DNA from: Carideicomes alvinocaridis
Lineage (GTDB): Bacteria > Pseudomonadota > Alphaproteobacteria > Rhodobacterales > Rhodobacteraceae
Direction of reading: 5' to 3'
Assembly (NCBI GenBank): GCA_005473895.2
Contig: SRJI02000005.1
Location: forward strand, 62,001 to 126,000
Length of the DNA stretch: 64,000 bases
Shown piece by piece: positions 9,605 to 20,187 of the stretch; the first letter of the stretch is position 1, and each line of letters begins with the position of its first letter. The position numbers were made by a program, and so were the translations under genes. The notes under the pieces are model-generated. The model worked only from the letters and a program-made list of their open reading frames with translations. It did not search any database and had not been told where the DNA came from.

Positions 9605-10080
9605 GCCGCGCCCTCCCCGTCATCAGGCACCGCATCGGGGGCGTAGATCGCCAGCGTCTCCGCCCGGGTCAGGCGCTGATGATCCCCGGTCAGCGCGTAG
9701 CCGTCGGGCTTGCCGTCAATGAAAATTTCGCGCTCGAGCGTCAGCCCGTCCGCATCGTCCAGCAGGCCGATCGGCACCTCGTATCCGCCGCCGCCCGTGC
9801 CGTCAGGGTCATAGCGGTACCAGAGGTTCGACCCGCAGAGCCTGCAGAAGCTGCGCGACGCCCAGGCGGAGGACTGGAATGTCGCGATGTTCTCCGCCCC
9901 CTGGATATCGAGCGAGCCGGCCGGGACGGTGACCGCAAACAGCGCCACGCCGGTCCAGCGGCGGCACATCTCGCAATGGCAGACCCCGAAATGGTCCGGC
10001 ATGTCGCGCAGGGTCAGGCGGACCGCGCCGCACAGGCACCCCCCGCTTCTGTCCATGCTCCTGCCGACTTCGGATGCCAT
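9601..10080 (-). CDS. GFA/CENP-V-type zinc protein, copy A
   Basis: A 159-residue paralogue of the next gene, with GCLCGAVRL, VCHCEMCRRWTG and CRLCGSNLWYRY zinc-binding cysteine motifs. The two copies are clearly divergent, so the duplication is old. The start is uncertain between 10080 and an internal ATG at 10056 (MDRSGGCLCG); the shorter form matches family N-termini better. It sits 96 bases or more after gltD and overlaps the next GFA gene by ATGA, placing the pair inside the glt operon. Confidence 0.86.
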   Translation of the reverse strand: MASEVGRSMDRSGGCLCGAVRLTLRDMPDHFGVCHCEMCRRWTGVALFAVTVPAGSLDIQGAENIATFQSSAWASRSFCRLCGSNLWYRYDPDGTGGGGYEVPIGLLDDADGLTLEREIFIDGKPDGYALTGDHQRLTRAETLAIYAPDAVPDDGEGAA

Positions 10081-10176
10081 CTCGGATCGCCTTTCCGTGC
10101 GGGGCGCGCGGCCCCGCGATTGTGATACCGTCTCGCGCCCCGCCGGTTCCCCGGCGTCACGCGTCTTCCGTCACTT

Positions 10177-11610
10177 TCATTCCGCCGCGACCTGCGCCGT
10201 GCCGCCCAAGTAGGACAGGATCGCGCCGGCGGCGTCGCGGCCGTCGCGGATCGCCCAGACCACAAGGCTCGCGCCGCGCACGATGTCGCCCACCGCGAAG
10301 ACCCCGTCGAGCGTGGTGCTGCCGGTGCCGTATTCCGCGCGCACCGTGCCCCAGCGGGTCACGTCCAGCCCGCCGACATCCCAGTCCTCGACCAGGTCCT
10401 CCGGCTCGAAGCCCAGCGCCTTGATCACCAGGTCCGCGGGTTCGGTGTAATCCGAGCCCTCGATCACTTCCGGCGTCTGCCGGCCGCTCGCATCGGGGTG
10501 GCCCAGCCGCATCTTCTGGACGATGACGCCCTCGACCGGGTCGCCCTTGAAGCCCTTGGGCAGGGTGAGCCAGTCGAACTCGACGCCCTCTTCCTCGGCA
10601 TTGGTCACCTCGCGCTGCGAGCCCGGCATGTTCGCCCGGTCCCGGCGGTAGAGACACTTGACCGAGGTGGCGCCCTGCCGGATCGCGGTGCGCACGCAGT
10701 CCATCGCCGTGTCGCCGCCGCCGATCACCACGACGCGCTTGCCCTCGGCGTTGAGCGTGCCGTCCTCGAATTCCTCGACCTCGTCGCCGAAACTCTTGCG
10801 GTTCGACGCGGTGAGGTAGTCGATCGCCCGGACGATCCCCCGCGCGCCCGATCCCGGGCCCTGCAGCTCGCGGCTCTTGTAGACGCCGGTGGCGATCAGC
10901 ACCGCGTCATGCTTGCCGCGGATCGCGTCGAAGGAGATGTCCTCGCCCACGTTGCAGTTCAGCACGAATTCGACGCCACCCTCTTCGAGCTGGCGGTTGC
11001 GGCGCATGACCACCTCCTTCTCCAGCTTGAAGCCGGGGATGCCGTAGGTCATCAGCCCGCCGGCCCGGTCGTGGCGGTCGTAGACGGTGACCTGCAGGCC
11101 GGCCCGGCGCAGCATGTCGGCCGCCGCCAGCCCGCCGGGGCCGGCGCCGATGATGCCGACGCTCTCGGGCCGTTCGCGCGCGGGTTGGATCGGCTTGATC
11201 CAGCCTTCTTCCCAGGCGGTGTCGGTGATGTATTTCTCGATCTGGCCGATCGTGACCGTGCCGTGGCCCGATTGCTCGATCACGCAATTGCCTTCGCACA
11301 GCCGGTCCTGCGGGCAGATGCGGCCGCAGATCTCGGGGAAGGTGTTGGTGGCCTGGCTGACCTCGTAGGCCTCTTCCAGCCGTCCGCTGGCCGTGAGGTT
11401 GAGCCAGTCGGGGATGTTGTTGTGCAGCGGGCAATGGCTCTGGCAGAACGGCACGCCGCACTGGCTGCACCGGCCGGCCTGTTCGGCGGCCTTGGCGTGG
11501 GCGTATTCCGCGTAGATCTCGTGGAAATCCGTGCGCCGCAGTTCCGGCACGCGCTTCTCCGGCATGTCACGCTCGACGGTCACGAATTTGAGCATCGGCT
11601 GCTTGGCCAT
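10177..11610 (-). CDS. gltD: Glutamate synthase small subunit
   Basis: A 477-residue flavoprotein that passes electrons from NADPH to GltB. N-terminal Fe-S cysteines are visible (CSQCGVPFCQSHCPLHN and CGRICPQDRLCEGNC), then an FAD-binding GxGxxG (GIIGAGPGGLAAADML) and an NADPH-binding GGGDTAMDC. The ATG at 11610 is preceded by AGGAG. It is first in the likely operon gltD, GFA, GFA, gltB. In many bacteria gltB and gltD are adjacent; here two unrelated genes separate them. Confidence 0.96.
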   Translation of the reverse strand: MAKQPMLKFVTVERDMPEKRVPELRRTDFHEIYAEYAHAKAAEQAGRCSQCGVPFCQSHCPLHNNIPDWLNLTASGRLEEAYEVSQATNTFPEICGRICPQDRLCEGNCVIEQSGHGTVTIGQIEKYITDTAWEEGWIKPIQPARERPESVGIIGAGPGGLAAADMLRRAGLQVTVYDRHDRAGGLMTYGIPGFKLEKEVVMRRNRQLEEGGVEFVLNCNVGEDISFDAIRGKHDAVLIATGVYKSRELQGPGSGARGIVRAIDYLTASNRKSFGDEVEEFEDGTLNAEGKRVVVIGGGDTAMDCVRTAIRQGATSVKCLYRRDRANMPGSQREVTNAEEEGVEFDWLTLPKGFKGDPVEGVIVQKMRLGHPDASGRQTPEVIEGSDYTEPADLVIKALGFEPEDLVEDWDVGGLDVTRWGTVRAEYGTGSTTLDGVFAVGDIVRGASLVVWAIRDGRDAAGAILSYLGGTAQVAAE

Positions 11611-11831
11611 TCCGCACTCCTGGGATTTCGCCTTGGTCGCGCATGGATATACGGCGGCCGCGGCAAATAAAAGTCAGTATGGCTTACCTATATGTGTTTT
11701 TTGCGACCGTCGGCCAGACCTCGCGGCCGAAACTTGATCATTTTTAGGTCCGGTCCGGCATCAATTTGCGCCTTTCCTTGGCAGAGCAAGGGTTTACAAC
11801 CGGACCGGCGATTCAGTCTTTCGGAGCCATC

Positions 11832-12638
11832 ATGCCGATCCTGCACCTTGCCCTCGTCGCCCTGATCCAGGGCATCACCGAGTTCCTGCCGATCTCGAGC
11901 TCCGGCCACCTGATTCTGCTGCCCCAGCTTACCGGCATGGCGGACCAGGGCCAGGCCATCGACGTGGCGGTCCATGTCGGCACGCTGGGCGCGGTGGTGC
12001 TGTATTTCTGGTCCGACGTGCGCGTGGGGCTGCTGGGCATTCCCCGGATGCTGACCGGCCGGATCGACACGCCCGGCTCGCGGCTGGCCTTCCTGCTGCT
12101 CATCGCCACGCTGCCGGTGATCATAGCCGGGCTCGCGCTCGAAGTGACCGGCCTTGACGAGGCGCTGCGCTCGGCCAGCGTGATCGGCTGGACCATGCTG
12201 CTCTTCGGGCTGGTCCTGTGGTGGGCCGACCGGGTGGGCGCGGAGCGCAAGGCGGACACCGACTGGACCCTGCGCGACGCGGTGATCCTGGGCCTCTGGC
12301 AGGCGGTGGCGCTGATCCCGGGCACCTCGCGCTCGGGGATCTGCATCACCGGCGCGCGGTTTCTCGGCTACGACCGGCACGGGGCGGCCAAGATCTCCAT
12401 GCTGATGTCGATCCCCACGATCCTCGCCTCCGGCATCCTGCTGGGCGCCGAGGTGGCGAGCGACCCGGCGCTTTCCGGCATGTGGGGCGACATCGCCATC
12501 GGCGCCGCCCTGGCCTTCGGCGCCGCGCTGCTGGCGCTGACGCTGATGATGCGCCTGCTGCGCACGGTCAGCTTCACGCCCTACGTGGTCTACCGGGTGG
12601 TGCTGGGGGTGTTCCTGATCTGGTGGGCGGCGGCGTAG
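11832..12638 (+). CDS. uppP: Undecaprenyl-diphosphatase UppP (BacA)
   Basis: Recycles the lipid carrier of cell-wall synthesis by removing a phosphate from undecaprenyl diphosphate; overproduction in other bacteria gives bacitracin resistance. A 268-residue, highly hydrophobic membrane protein. Family signatures are present: LIQGITEFLPISSSGHL at the N-terminus and PGTSRSGICITGARFLGYDR in the second half. I use the ATG at 11832, immediately before the conserved N-terminus, rather than an in-frame start 66 bases upstream. It is the only plus-strand gene between the gltD and carB blocks and has its own promoter region (11611-11831). Confidence 0.96.
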   Translation: MPILHLALVALIQGITEFLPISSSGHLILLPQLTGMADQGQAIDVAVHVGTLGAVVLYFWSDVRVGLLGIPRMLTGRIDTPGSRLAFLLLIATLPVIIAGLALEVTGLDEALRSASVIGWTMLLFGLVLWWADRVGAERKADTDWTLRDAVILGLWQAVALIPGTSRSGICITGARFLGYDRHGAAKISMLMSIPTILASGILLGAEVASDPALSGMWGDIAIGAALAFGAALLALTLMMRLLRTVSFTPYVVYRVVLGVFLIWWAAA

Positions 12639-12656
12639 GGCCGGGCCGCGCCGGGA

Positions 12657-13292
12657 TCACTCGGAGGCATTCTCCGGCAGGATGAAGCCGACATTGCCCA
12701 CCACCGTGTTGCGCAGGAAGTCCCGGTGCATCAGCGTGCCGTTCACGATGTACAGGCGGGAGATCATCATCTCGACCGTCTCGTCGCCATCCAGCCTGAC
12801 GTAGATGCGCGAATCCTCGGGCATCGGCGTGCCTTCGCTATAGCGAAAGTATTCCGGGTCAGCCTGGCCCGCCAGTTCCCGCATCAGCTTGTCGATCGTC
12901 TCGTAATCCGTGATCCGTTCGTCGCGGAAGTAGCAGACGCCCTCGACCCCGCCGGCAATGACGGCAACCACCGCACCGGCGATCATGGCCGGCGGCGACA
13001 TGGCGGAGGCCGCCGCGCCGACGGCCTTCCCGGCCCCGGCGATCATCCCGATCTTGCCAGCCGTGGAATCGCCCCCGAGCACTGCGCCCAGCATCGTCGA
13101 GCCGGTCGCCGCATGGGTGAGCGTGTAGTAACCGGCGTCGCGAAGGACAGACCCGGCCGTGCCGCCGGCGTCACCCGCCGTGGCACTCGGGCCGGCCTTG
13201 CTGATCAAGGCGCTCAGCCGGTAGTCGCAGACCTTTGCCTGCGCGGAATTGGCCAGGGCCAGCGCCAGGAACAGAGCGAAGGTGCGGTACAT
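12657..13292 (-). CDS. Secreted protein of unknown function with glycine-rich hydrophobic core
   Basis: Not recognised. About 211 residues with a clear Sec signal peptide (MYRTFALFLALALANSAQA, likely cleavage before KVCDYRL). A long Gly/Ala-rich apolar stretch (about residues 60-115, with GMIAGAGKAVGAAASAM and AGAVVAVIAGG) is followed by a soluble part with RIYVRLDGDETVEMMISRLYIVNG. An alternative start at 13301 has its Shine-Dalgarno abutting the ATG; the ATG at 13292 has AAGGA at proper spacing. It is convergent with uppP (18-base gap) and precedes nothing obvious. It may sit in the inner membrane or face the periplasm. Confidence 0.7.
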   Translation of the reverse strand: MYRTFALFLALALANSAQAKVCDYRLSALISKAGPSATAGDAGGTAGSVLRDAGYYTLTHAATGSTMLGAVLGGDSTAGKIGMIAGAGKAVGAAASAMSPPAMIAGAVVAVIAGGVEGVCYFRDERITDYETIDKLMRELAGQADPEYFRYSEGTPMPEDSRIYVRLDGDETVEMMISRLYIVNGTLMHRDFLRNTVVGNVGFILPENASE

Positions 13293-13326
13293 CGGTCTCA
13301 TCCTTCACCCTGTCATGTGAGCGCCA

Positions 13327-16300
13327 TCACCCCTGCAGCGACTTCACCACTAGCTCGCCCTCGTTGCGGGCCTTCATCGCCCTCGCCGCGGCGTGGGCGC
13401 CGGCGGCGGTGGTGAAGTAGGGGATCTTGTCGTAAAGCGCGACGGAGCGGATCTCGCGGGAATCCTCGACCGCCTGGGCGTTCTCCGTGGTGTTCATCAC
13501 CAGGTCGATCTCGCGGTTCTTCATCATGTCCACGATGTTCGGCCGGCCCTCGTAGACCTTGTTCACCACCTGGCAGGCGATGCCGTTCTTCTCGAGGAAC
13601 GCCGCCGTGCCGCGGGTGGCGACGATGGCCATGCCGAGCTCCACCAGAGTGCGGGCGCAGTCGACCACCACGTCGGTCTTGTCCTCGTCCCGCAGCGAGA
13701 AGAAGACGCGCCCGCTGGTGGGCAGCATCGTGCCCGCGCCCATCTGCGCCTTGAGGAAGGCCCGGGGGAAGGAGCGGTCCCAGCCCATGACCTCGCCGGT
13801 CGAACGCATTTCCGGCCCGAGGATCGTGTCGACCCCGGGGAAGCGGGCGAAGGGCAGCACCGCCTCCTTGACCGAGAACCACGGCATGTCCGGGTCGGCC
13901 AGCGTCAGCGGATCGGCGATGGGCAGGTCGGTGTCGTAGCTCACGTCCTTGTAGGGCTCGCGCAGCGGGAAGTTCGACAGCGGCTCGCCCGCCATGACCC
14001 GCGCGGCGATGGAGGCGATGGCCGAATCCGTCGCCTTCGCCACGAAGGGCACGGTGCGCGAGGCGCGGGGGTTCACCTCGATCAGGTAGATCTCGCCGTC
14101 CTTGACCGCGAATTGCACGTTCATCAGCCCCACGACGTTGAGCGCCTTGGCCAGGCCCACCGTCTGGATCTTCACGTCCTCGATGATGGCCTTGGGCAGC
14201 GAATAGGGCGGCAGCGAACAGGCGCTGTCGCCGGAATGCACGCCGGCCTCCTCGATATGCTGCATGATGCCCGCCACGTGGACCGAGGTGCCGTCGGACA
14301 CCGCGTCCACGTCCAGCTCCACCGCGCCGGCGAGGTAGCTGTCGAGCAGCACGGGGCTGTCGCCCGAGACCACGACCGCGTCGCGGATATAGCGCTTGAG
14401 GCCCTCCATGTCGCGCACGATCTCCATCGCGCGGCCGCCCAGCACGTAGGAAGGGCGGATCACCAGCGGGAAGCCGATGCCGACCGCGATCTCCAGCGCC
14501 TCGGCGTCGGAATGGGCGATGCCGTTCTTGGGCTGCTTCAGCCCCAGCCGGTTCACGAGATCCTGGAACCGCTCGCGGTCCTCGGCCAGGTCGATCATGT
14601 CGGGCGTGGTGCCGAGGATCGGGATACCCTCCGCTTCCAACGCGTTGGCGAGCTTGAGCGGCGTCTGCCCGCCGAACTGGACGATGACGCCGTGCAGCGT
14701 GCCGTTCTCCTGCTCGACGCGCAGAATCTCCATCACGTGTTCGAAGGTCAGCGGCTCGAAGTACAGCCGGTCCGAGGTGTCGTAGTCGGTCGAGACCGTC
14801 TCGGGGTTGCAGTTGACCATGATGGTCTCGTAGCCCGCGTCGGTCAGCGCGAAACAGGCGTGGCAGCAGCAATAGTCGAACTCGATCCCCTGCCCGATCC
14901 GGTTCGGCCCGCCGCCGAGGATGACGACCTTCTTACGATCGGAGGGGCGCGCCTCGCATTCCACCTCGCCCATCATGGGGGCCTCGTAGGTGGAGTACAT
15001 GTAGGGCGTCTGGGCCTCGAACTCGGCCGCGCAGGTGTCGATCCGCTTGAAGACCGCGGTGACCCCGAGGTTGATGCGCGCCCGGCGCACATTGGCCTCG
15101 TCCCGGCCGGTCAGCTTGGCCAGCCGCGCGTCGGTGAAGCCCATCATTTTGACCCGCCGCAGCCCGTCCTCGGTGACCGGCAGGCCGTTGCGGCGCAGCT
15201 CTTCCTCGGCCTCCACGATCTCGCGGATGCGCGACAGGAACCACGGGTCGAAGGAGGTGACGCCGTGGATGTCGTCATCGGACAGACCGTGGCGCATGGC
15301 CTGGGCGATCAGCCGCATCCGGTCCGGCGTCTGCTTGGAAATCGCCTTGATCACCGCGGCCCGGTCGGGGGCGCCGTCGATCTCGATCTCGTCAAAGCCG
15401 GAAAGGCCCGTCTCCATCGAAGCCAGCGCCTTTTGCAGCGACTCGTGGATGGTGCGGCCGATGGCCATCGCCTCGCCCACCGACTTCATCGCGGTGGTGA
15501 GCGTCGCCTCGGAGCCCGGGAACTTCTCGAAGGCAAAGCGCGGGATCTTGGTGACCACGTAGTCGATGGTCGGCTCGAAGCTGGCCGGCGTCACCTTGGT
15601 GATGTCGTTGTCCAGCTCGTCCAGCGTGTAGCCCACGGCGAGCTTGGCCGCGATCTTGGCGATGGGGAAACCCGTGGCCTTGGACGCCAGCGCGGAAGAG
15701 CGCGACACCCGCGGGTTCATCTCGATCACCACCATGCGGCCGTTTTCCGGGTTCACCGCCCATTGGACGTTCGAGCCGCCGGTCTCCACCCCGATCTCGC
15801 GCAGCACGGCGATCGAGGCCGAGCGCATCATCTGGTATTCCTTGTCGGTCAGCGTCAACGCCGGGGCGACGGTGATCGAATCGCCCGTATGGACGCCCAT
15901 CGGGTCCACGTTCTCGATCGAGCAGACGATGATCGCGTTGTCCGCCTTGTCGCGGACCACCTCCATCTCGTATTCTTTCCAGCCCAGCAGGCTTTCGTCC
16001 ACGAGGATCTGGCCCACGGGCGAGGCGTCCATGCCCGAGCGGCAGTAATACTCGTAATCCTCGCGGTTATAGGCCACGCCGCCGCCGGTGCCGCCAAGCG
16101 TATAGGCCGGGCGGATGATCGCGGGCAGGCCGATATCCTCCAGCGCCTCCATCGCCTCGGCCACGCCGGCCTTCAGGTCGTAGCGGCCGTCGGGCAGCTT
16201 CGGCGCCGACACGATGGTGGCGCGGGGGTTTTCCAGCCCCAGCCGGTCCATCGCCTCGCGGAACAGGCGCCGGTCCTCGGCCATCTCGATCGCCTCGCGG

Positions 16301-16656
16301 CGGGCGCCGATCATCTCTACCCCGAATTTCTCGAGCACGCCCATCTCCTCGAGCTTGAGCGAGGTGTTGAGCCCGGTCTGCCCGCCCATCGTCGGCAGCA
16401 GCGCGTCGGGGCGCTCCTTCTCGATGATCTTGGCGACGACCTCGGGGGTGATCGGCTCGATATAGGTGGCGTCGGCCAGGCCCGGGTCGGTCATGATCGT
16501 GGCGGGGTTGGAGTTCACCAGGATCACCCGATAGCCCTCTTCGCGCAGGGCCTTGCAGGCCTGGGCGCCGGAATAGTCGAACTCGCAGGCCTGGCCGATG
16601 ATGATGGGCCCCGCACCGATGATCATGATGGAGGAGATATCGGTTCTCTTCGGCAT
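13327..16656 (-). CDS. carB: Carbamoyl-phosphate synthase large subunit
   Basis: Builds carbamoyl phosphate for arginine and pyrimidine synthesis from bicarbonate, ATP and ammonia supplied by CarA. 1109 residues with the two homologous ATP-grasp halves: the first opens with [24 protein letters not shown], the second with [21 protein letters not shown]. The C-terminal MGS-like allosteric domain is present ([22 protein letters not shown] spans its ligand site). The ATG at 16656 fits the conserved MPKRTDI start; an upstream extension to 16704 lacks family similarity. carA is not in the window. Confidence 0.97.
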   Translation of the reverse strand: MPKRTDISSIMIIGAGPIIIGQACEFDYSGAQACKALREEGYRVILVNSNPATIMTDPGLADATYIEPITPEVVAKIIEKERPDALLPTMGGQTGLNTSLKLEEMGVLEKFGVEMIGARREAIEMAEDRRLFREAMDRLGLENPRATIVSAPKLPDGRYDLKAGVAEAMEALEDIGLPAIIRPAYTLGGTGGGVAYNREDYEYYCRSGMDASPVGQILVDESLLGWKEYEMEVVRDKADNAIIVCSIENVDPMGVHTGDSITVAPALTLTDKEYQMMRSASIAVLREIGVETGGSNVQWAVNPENGRMVVIEMNPRVSRSSALASKATGFPIAKIAAKLAVGYTLDELDNDITKVTPASFEPTIDYVVTKIPRFAFEKFPGSEATLTTAMKSVGEAMAIGRTIHESLQKALASMETGLSGFDEIEIDGAPDRAAVIKAISKQTPDRMRLIAQAMRHGLSDDDIHGVTSFDPWFLSRIREIVEAEEELRRNGLPVTEDGLRRVKMMGFTDARLAKLTGRDEANVRRARINLGVTAVFKRIDTCAAEFEAQTPYMYSTYEAPMMGEVECEARPSDRKKVVILGGGPNRIGQGIEFDYCCCHACFALTDAGYETIMVNCNPETVSTDYDTSDRLYFEPLTFEHVMEILRVEQENGTLHGVIVQFGGQTPLKLANALEAEGIPILGTTPDMIDLAEDRERFQDLVNRLGLKQPKNGIAHSDAEALEIAVGIGFPLVIRPSYVLGGRAMEIVRDMEGLKRYIRDAVVVSGDSPVLLDSYLAGAVELDVDAVSDGTSVHVAGIMQHIEEAGVHSGDSACSLPPYSLPKAIIEDVKIQTVGLAKALNVVGLMNVQFAVKDGEIYLIEVNPRASRTVPFVAKATDSAIASIAARVMAGEPLSNFPLREPYKDVSYDTDLPIADPLTLADPDMPWFSVKEAVLPFARFPGVDTILGPEMRSTGEVMGWDRSFPRAFLKAQMGAGTMLPTSGRVFFSLRDEDKTDVVVDCARTLVELGMAIVATRGTAAFLEKNGIACQVVNKVYEGRPNIVDMMKNREIDLVMNTTENAQAVEDSREIRSVALYDKIPYFTTAAGAHAAARAMKARNEGELVVKSLQG

Positions 16657-16851
16657 GGCGGACCTCTGGCAATCGGGCTGCGTGCCCCGCGGGAAGCCGG
16701 GCACAAATTCGCCTGCGTTATAGAGATAGCCATGCCCGGTGCAAGGGGGATGCGCTGCCGGTCGCCGCCGGCCCGCGCGAAGCGAAACGGCGGCAGGGGT
16801 CGCCCCCGGCCACCGTATCGATACCGCTCTGCACGTTGTGCGGGAGCGGGG

Positions 16852-18081
16852 TTACTCCGCCGCCTGCTGCAGCGCCCGCGCGTCGTCGCGGTAGAGGTAG
16901 TCGCGCGACAGCGGCACCGCCTCCTGCTCGCGCGAGAGCTGGAACTGGAACACCACCTGCCCGCGCAGCCGGAAGGTCAGCTCCGACGCCAGCAGGTAGA
17001 AGCGCCACATCCGGATGAAGGTGTCGTCGTACAGTTCACGCACCCGGTCGAGATTCGCCTCGAAGCGCGCGCGCCATTCCTTCAGCGTCTCGGCGTAATG
17101 CAGGCGCCAGACCTCGACGTCGTCGATGAACAGCTGCTCCTTCTCGATCGCCTTGGCGGATTCCGACATCGAGGGGCAGTAGCCGCCCGGGAAGATGTAC
17201 TTGGTGATCCACTTGTTGGTCACGCCCGGCGGATCGTAGCGGCCGATGAAGTGGATGAGTGCCACGCCGTCCGGCTTCAGGAAGTCGTGCACGTGGCGGA
17301 AATACTCGCGGTAATGCGGCGTGCCCACGTGTTCGAACATCCCGATGGAGACGACACGGTCGAATTGCTGCTGGACGTTCCGATAATCGGTCAGCCGGAA
17401 TTCGACCTGGCCGTCGAGCCCGGCCTCCTTGGCGCGGCGGGTGGCCACCGCGTGCTGCTCGGTCGAGAGCGTCACGCCCACGACCTTGGCGCCGAAGTCG
17501 CGCGCCAGCGTCAGCGCCATGCCGCCCCAGCCGCAGCCGATGTCGAGCACGGTCATCCCAGGCTCGATCAGCAGCTTGCGGGCGATGTGCTGCTTCTTGG
17601 CCTCCTGCGCCTCTTCCAGCGTCATGCCGGGGCGCGGCCAGTAGGCGCAGCTGTATTGCTTGTCGCTGTCGAGAAACAGGTCGTAGAGCTCGCCCGACAG
17701 GTCGTAGTGATGCGCCACGTTGCTCTGCGCCTTGCCCACCGGGTTGTTCTGCTCCACCCAGCGGAGGAACCGGCGGTACTGGTTCATCGCGGTGGCGTAC
17801 CAGGGCATGCCGTGCAGCTCCATGTTCTCCATGGAGAGCCGCAGCAATCCCTCGAGATCGTCGTCGGCGATGGTGAGCCCTTCGTGCATGTAAGCTTCGC
17901 CCAGGCCGGATTCCGGCGTCAGGGCCATCATGCGCTCGGTCTCCTTGTCATGCACGGTGACCGCGATGGGCGTGCCGGTCCCGTCCCCGTAGCTCCGGCT
18001 AGTGCCATCCGCATAGGTGACCTTCAGCGTCCCCTTGCGAAGCATTCGTCTCAGAAATCGGTCAAGAACAGACTTCCACAT
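16852..18081 (-). CDS. Cyclopropane-fatty-acyl-phospholipid synthase family methyltransferase
   Basis: A 409-residue SAM-dependent enzyme of the Cfa family, which adds a methylene bridge to unsaturated acyl chains of membrane lipids, or a related methyl transfer. The N-terminal substrate domain is followed by SAM motif I ([16 protein letters not shown], about residue 175), then [20 protein letters not shown] and [20 protein letters not shown], which hold the usual catalytic residues. The length is close to E. coli Cfa (382). It is divergent from aspS across 328 bases. Some family members make other lipid modifications, so the exact product is not certain. Confidence 0.88.
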   Translation of the reverse strand: MWKSVLDRFLRRMLRKGTLKVTYADGTSRSYGDGTGTPIAVTVHDKETERMMALTPESGLGEAYMHEGLTIADDDLEGLLRLSMENMELHGMPWYATAMNQYRRFLRWVEQNNPVGKAQSNVAHHYDLSGELYDLFLDSDKQYSCAYWPRPGMTLEEAQEAKKQHIARKLLIEPGMTVLDIGCGWGGMALTLARDFGAKVVGVTLSTEQHAVATRRAKEAGLDGQVEFRLTDYRNVQQQFDRVVSIGMFEHVGTPHYREYFRHVHDFLKPDGVALIHFIGRYDPPGVTNKWITKYIFPGGYCPSMSESAKAIEKEQLFIDDVEVWRLHYAETLKEWRARFEANLDRVRELYDDTFIRMWRFYLLASELTFRLRGQVVFQFQLSREQEAVPLSRDYLYRDDARALQQAAE

Positions 18082-18409
18082 AAGTCTACCCCCTTATCAC
18101 TCGTCGTCGAACGGCATCCCCGATCACCGTCGGCGGGGCGCCGCCGGGCAAACCAACCCCTTCGTCCGGCGGCAAGATTTCGTTTACCGGATTACTCTGC
18201 GACAATCGGTCGGGGGTGTAAATATCTACGCGGCGTCCCCATATGCCTTGGTTCGGCATTGCACAGACAGGCCGCAGCGGGCGCACATGAGGCAGCTGCG
18301 CCGCCCGGCGCCGGGCCGTGCCCGCCTCTCCCCCGGCATTCTCTTGACTTCGGAGCGCAGGCAATGTGTATCGGCGCGGACCCGAGAACGCCTCCGGAAA
18401 GGGGATAAC
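18082..18409 (+). promoter_or_regulatory. Divergent intergenic region with aspS promoter candidate
   Basis: A 328-base gene-free region serving the Cfa-like gene and aspS. A plausible sigma-70-type promoter for aspS is TTGACT (18344-18349), a 17-base spacer and TGTATC (18367-18372), placing a start near 18379 and a leader of about 30 bases. A GGAAAGGGG Shine-Dalgarno lies just before the aspS ATG. An AT-rich patch (about 18165-18240) is the likely promoter area for the Cfa-like gene. I see no RNA gene here. Confidence 0.5.
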
Positions 18410-20185
18410 ATGCACGCCTTCCGCAGCCATACCTGCGTGGATCTGAACGCCAGCAACGTGGGCGAGACCGTCCGTCTCGCCGGGTGGGTCCATCGTATCC
18501 GAGATCACGGCGGGGTGCTTTTCATCGACCTGCGCGATCATTACGGCATCACGCAGGTGCTGTGCGACAGCGACTCCCCGGTCTTTTCCGAGGTCGAGAA
18601 GCTGCGCGCCGAATGGTGCATCCGCATCGACGGCACCGTGAAGGCCCGCGACGAAAGCCTCGTGAACCCCAAGCTGCCCACCGGCGAGATCGAGGTCTAT
18701 ATCCGCGACATGGAGGTGCTGGGCCGCGCCGACGAGCTGCCGCTGCAGGTCTTCGGCGAGCAGGAATACCCCGAGGAGACGCGGCTGCGCTATCGCTACC
18801 TCGACCTGCGCCGCGCCGAGATGCAGAAGAACATGACCCTGCGCTCCGACGTGGTGGCCGCCATGCGCCGCCGCATGTGGGACCAGGGCTTCCGCGAATA
18901 CCAGACGCCGATCATCACCGCGTCCTCGCCCGAAGGCGCGCGCGACTTCCTCGTGCCGTCGCGCCTGCACCCGGGCAAGTTCTACGCCCTGCCGCAGGCC
19001 CCGCAGCAGTTCAAGCAGCTGATCATGGTCTCGGGCTTCGACAAGTATTTCCAGATCGCGCCGTGCTTCCGCGACGAGGATCCGCGCGCCGACCGGTCGC
19101 CCACCGATTTCTACCAGCTCGACATGGAGATGTCCTTTGTCGAGCAGCAGGACGTCTTCGATACGATCCAGCCGGTCATGAAGTCGGTCTTCGAAGAGTT
19201 CGGCGGCGGCCGCAAGGTCGATGACGACTGGCCCCAGATCTCCTATGCCGACGCGGCGCTGTGGTACGGCACCGACAAGCCGGACCTGCGCAACCCGATC
19301 AAGATGCAGGTGGTGTCGGAGCATTTCGAGGGCTCCGGCTTTGCCATCTTCGCCAAGCTGCTGGAGCAGGAGGGGACCCAGATCCGCGCCATCCCCGCCC
19401 CGACCGGCGGCTCGCGCAAGTTCTGCGACCGGATGAACGCCTTTGCCCAGAAGGAAGGGCTGCCCGGGATGGGCTACATCTTCTGGCGCGACAAGGACGG
19501 CGAGATGGAAGCCGCCGGCCCGCTGGCCAAGAACATCGGCCCCGAACGGACCGAGGCGATCCGCCAGCAACTGGGCCTTGGCGTGGGCGACGCCGCCTTC
19601 TTTCTCGGCGGCAAGCCGGAAAGCTTCGAACGTGTCGCGGGCCGCGCCCGCACCGTCATCGGCGACGAGCTGGGGCTAACCGACAAGGAGCGCTTCGCCT
19701 TTGCCTGGATCGTCGACTTCCCGATGTACGAGAAGGACGAGGAAAGCGGCGCGGTCGATTTCTCGCACAACCCGTTCTCCATGCCGCAGGGCGGGATGGA
19801 GGCGCTGGAGGGCGATCCGCTCGACGTGCTGGGCTACCAGTACGACCTGGCCTGCAACGGCTACGAGCTGATCTCCGGCGCGATCCGGAACCACCGGCCC
19901 GAGATCATGTTCAAGGCCTTCGAGCTGGCCGGCTACGGCGAGGACGAGGTGCGCAAGCGCTTCGGCGGCATGGTCAACGCCTTCCGCTACGGCGCGCCCC
20001 CGCATGGCGGCTGCGCCGTGGGCATCGACCGGACCGTGATGCTGCTGGCGGAAGAGGACAATATCCGCGAGGTCATCATGTTCCCGATGAACCAGCGCGC
20101 CGAGGACCTGATGATGGGCGCCCCGTCCGAGCCCAGCACCGACCAGCTCATGGAGCTGCGCCTGCGGGTGATGCCCGAGGAGTGA
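18410..20185 (+). CDS. aspS: Aspartate--tRNA ligase
   Basis: A 591-residue bacterial-type class II synthetase. It has the OB-fold anticodon domain ([21 protein letters not shown]), motif 2 ([22 protein letters not shown]), the GAD insertion domain, and motif 3 (GIDRTVMLL). Alphaproteobacterial AspRS enzymes are often non-discriminating and also charge tRNA-Asn, but whether this one does cannot be read here. The ATG at 18410 gives the conserved start [10 protein letters not shown] restriction endonuclease gene begins 2 bases after its stop, which is an odd downstream partner. Confidence 0.97.
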   Translation: MHAFRSHTCVDLNASNVGETVRLAGWVHRIRDHGGVLFIDLRDHYGITQVLCDSDSPVFSEVEKLRAEWCIRIDGTVKARDESLVNPKLPTGEIEVYIRDMEVLGRADELPLQVFGEQEYPEETRLRYRYLDLRRAEMQKNMTLRSDVVAAMRRRMWDQGFREYQTPIITASSPEGARDFLVPSRLHPGKFYALPQAPQQFKQLIMVSGFDKYFQIAPCFRDEDPRADRSPTDFYQLDMEMSFVEQQDVFDTIQPVMKSVFEEFGGGRKVDDDWPQISYADAALWYGTDKPDLRNPIKMQVVSEHFEGSGFAIFAKLLEQEGTQIRAIPAPTGGSRKFCDRMNAFAQKEGLPGMGYIFWRDKDGEMEAAGPLAKNIGPERTEAIRQQLGLGVGDAAFFLGGKPESFERVAGRARTVIGDELGLTDKERFAFAWIVDFPMYEKDEESGAVDFSHNPFSMPQGGMEALEGDPLDVLGYQYDLACNGYELISGAIRNHRPEIMFKAFELAGYGEDEVRKRFGGMVNAFRYGAPPHGGCAVGIDRTVMLLAEEDNIREVIMFPMNQRAEDLMMGAPSEPSTDQLMELRLRVMPEE

Positions 20186-20187
20186 CC

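Noticed and set aside
13393-18408. A 1671-codon plus-strand frame opposite carB and the Cfa-like gene
   Set aside because: It crosses two real genes and the intergenic region and has the composition of an antisense shadow.
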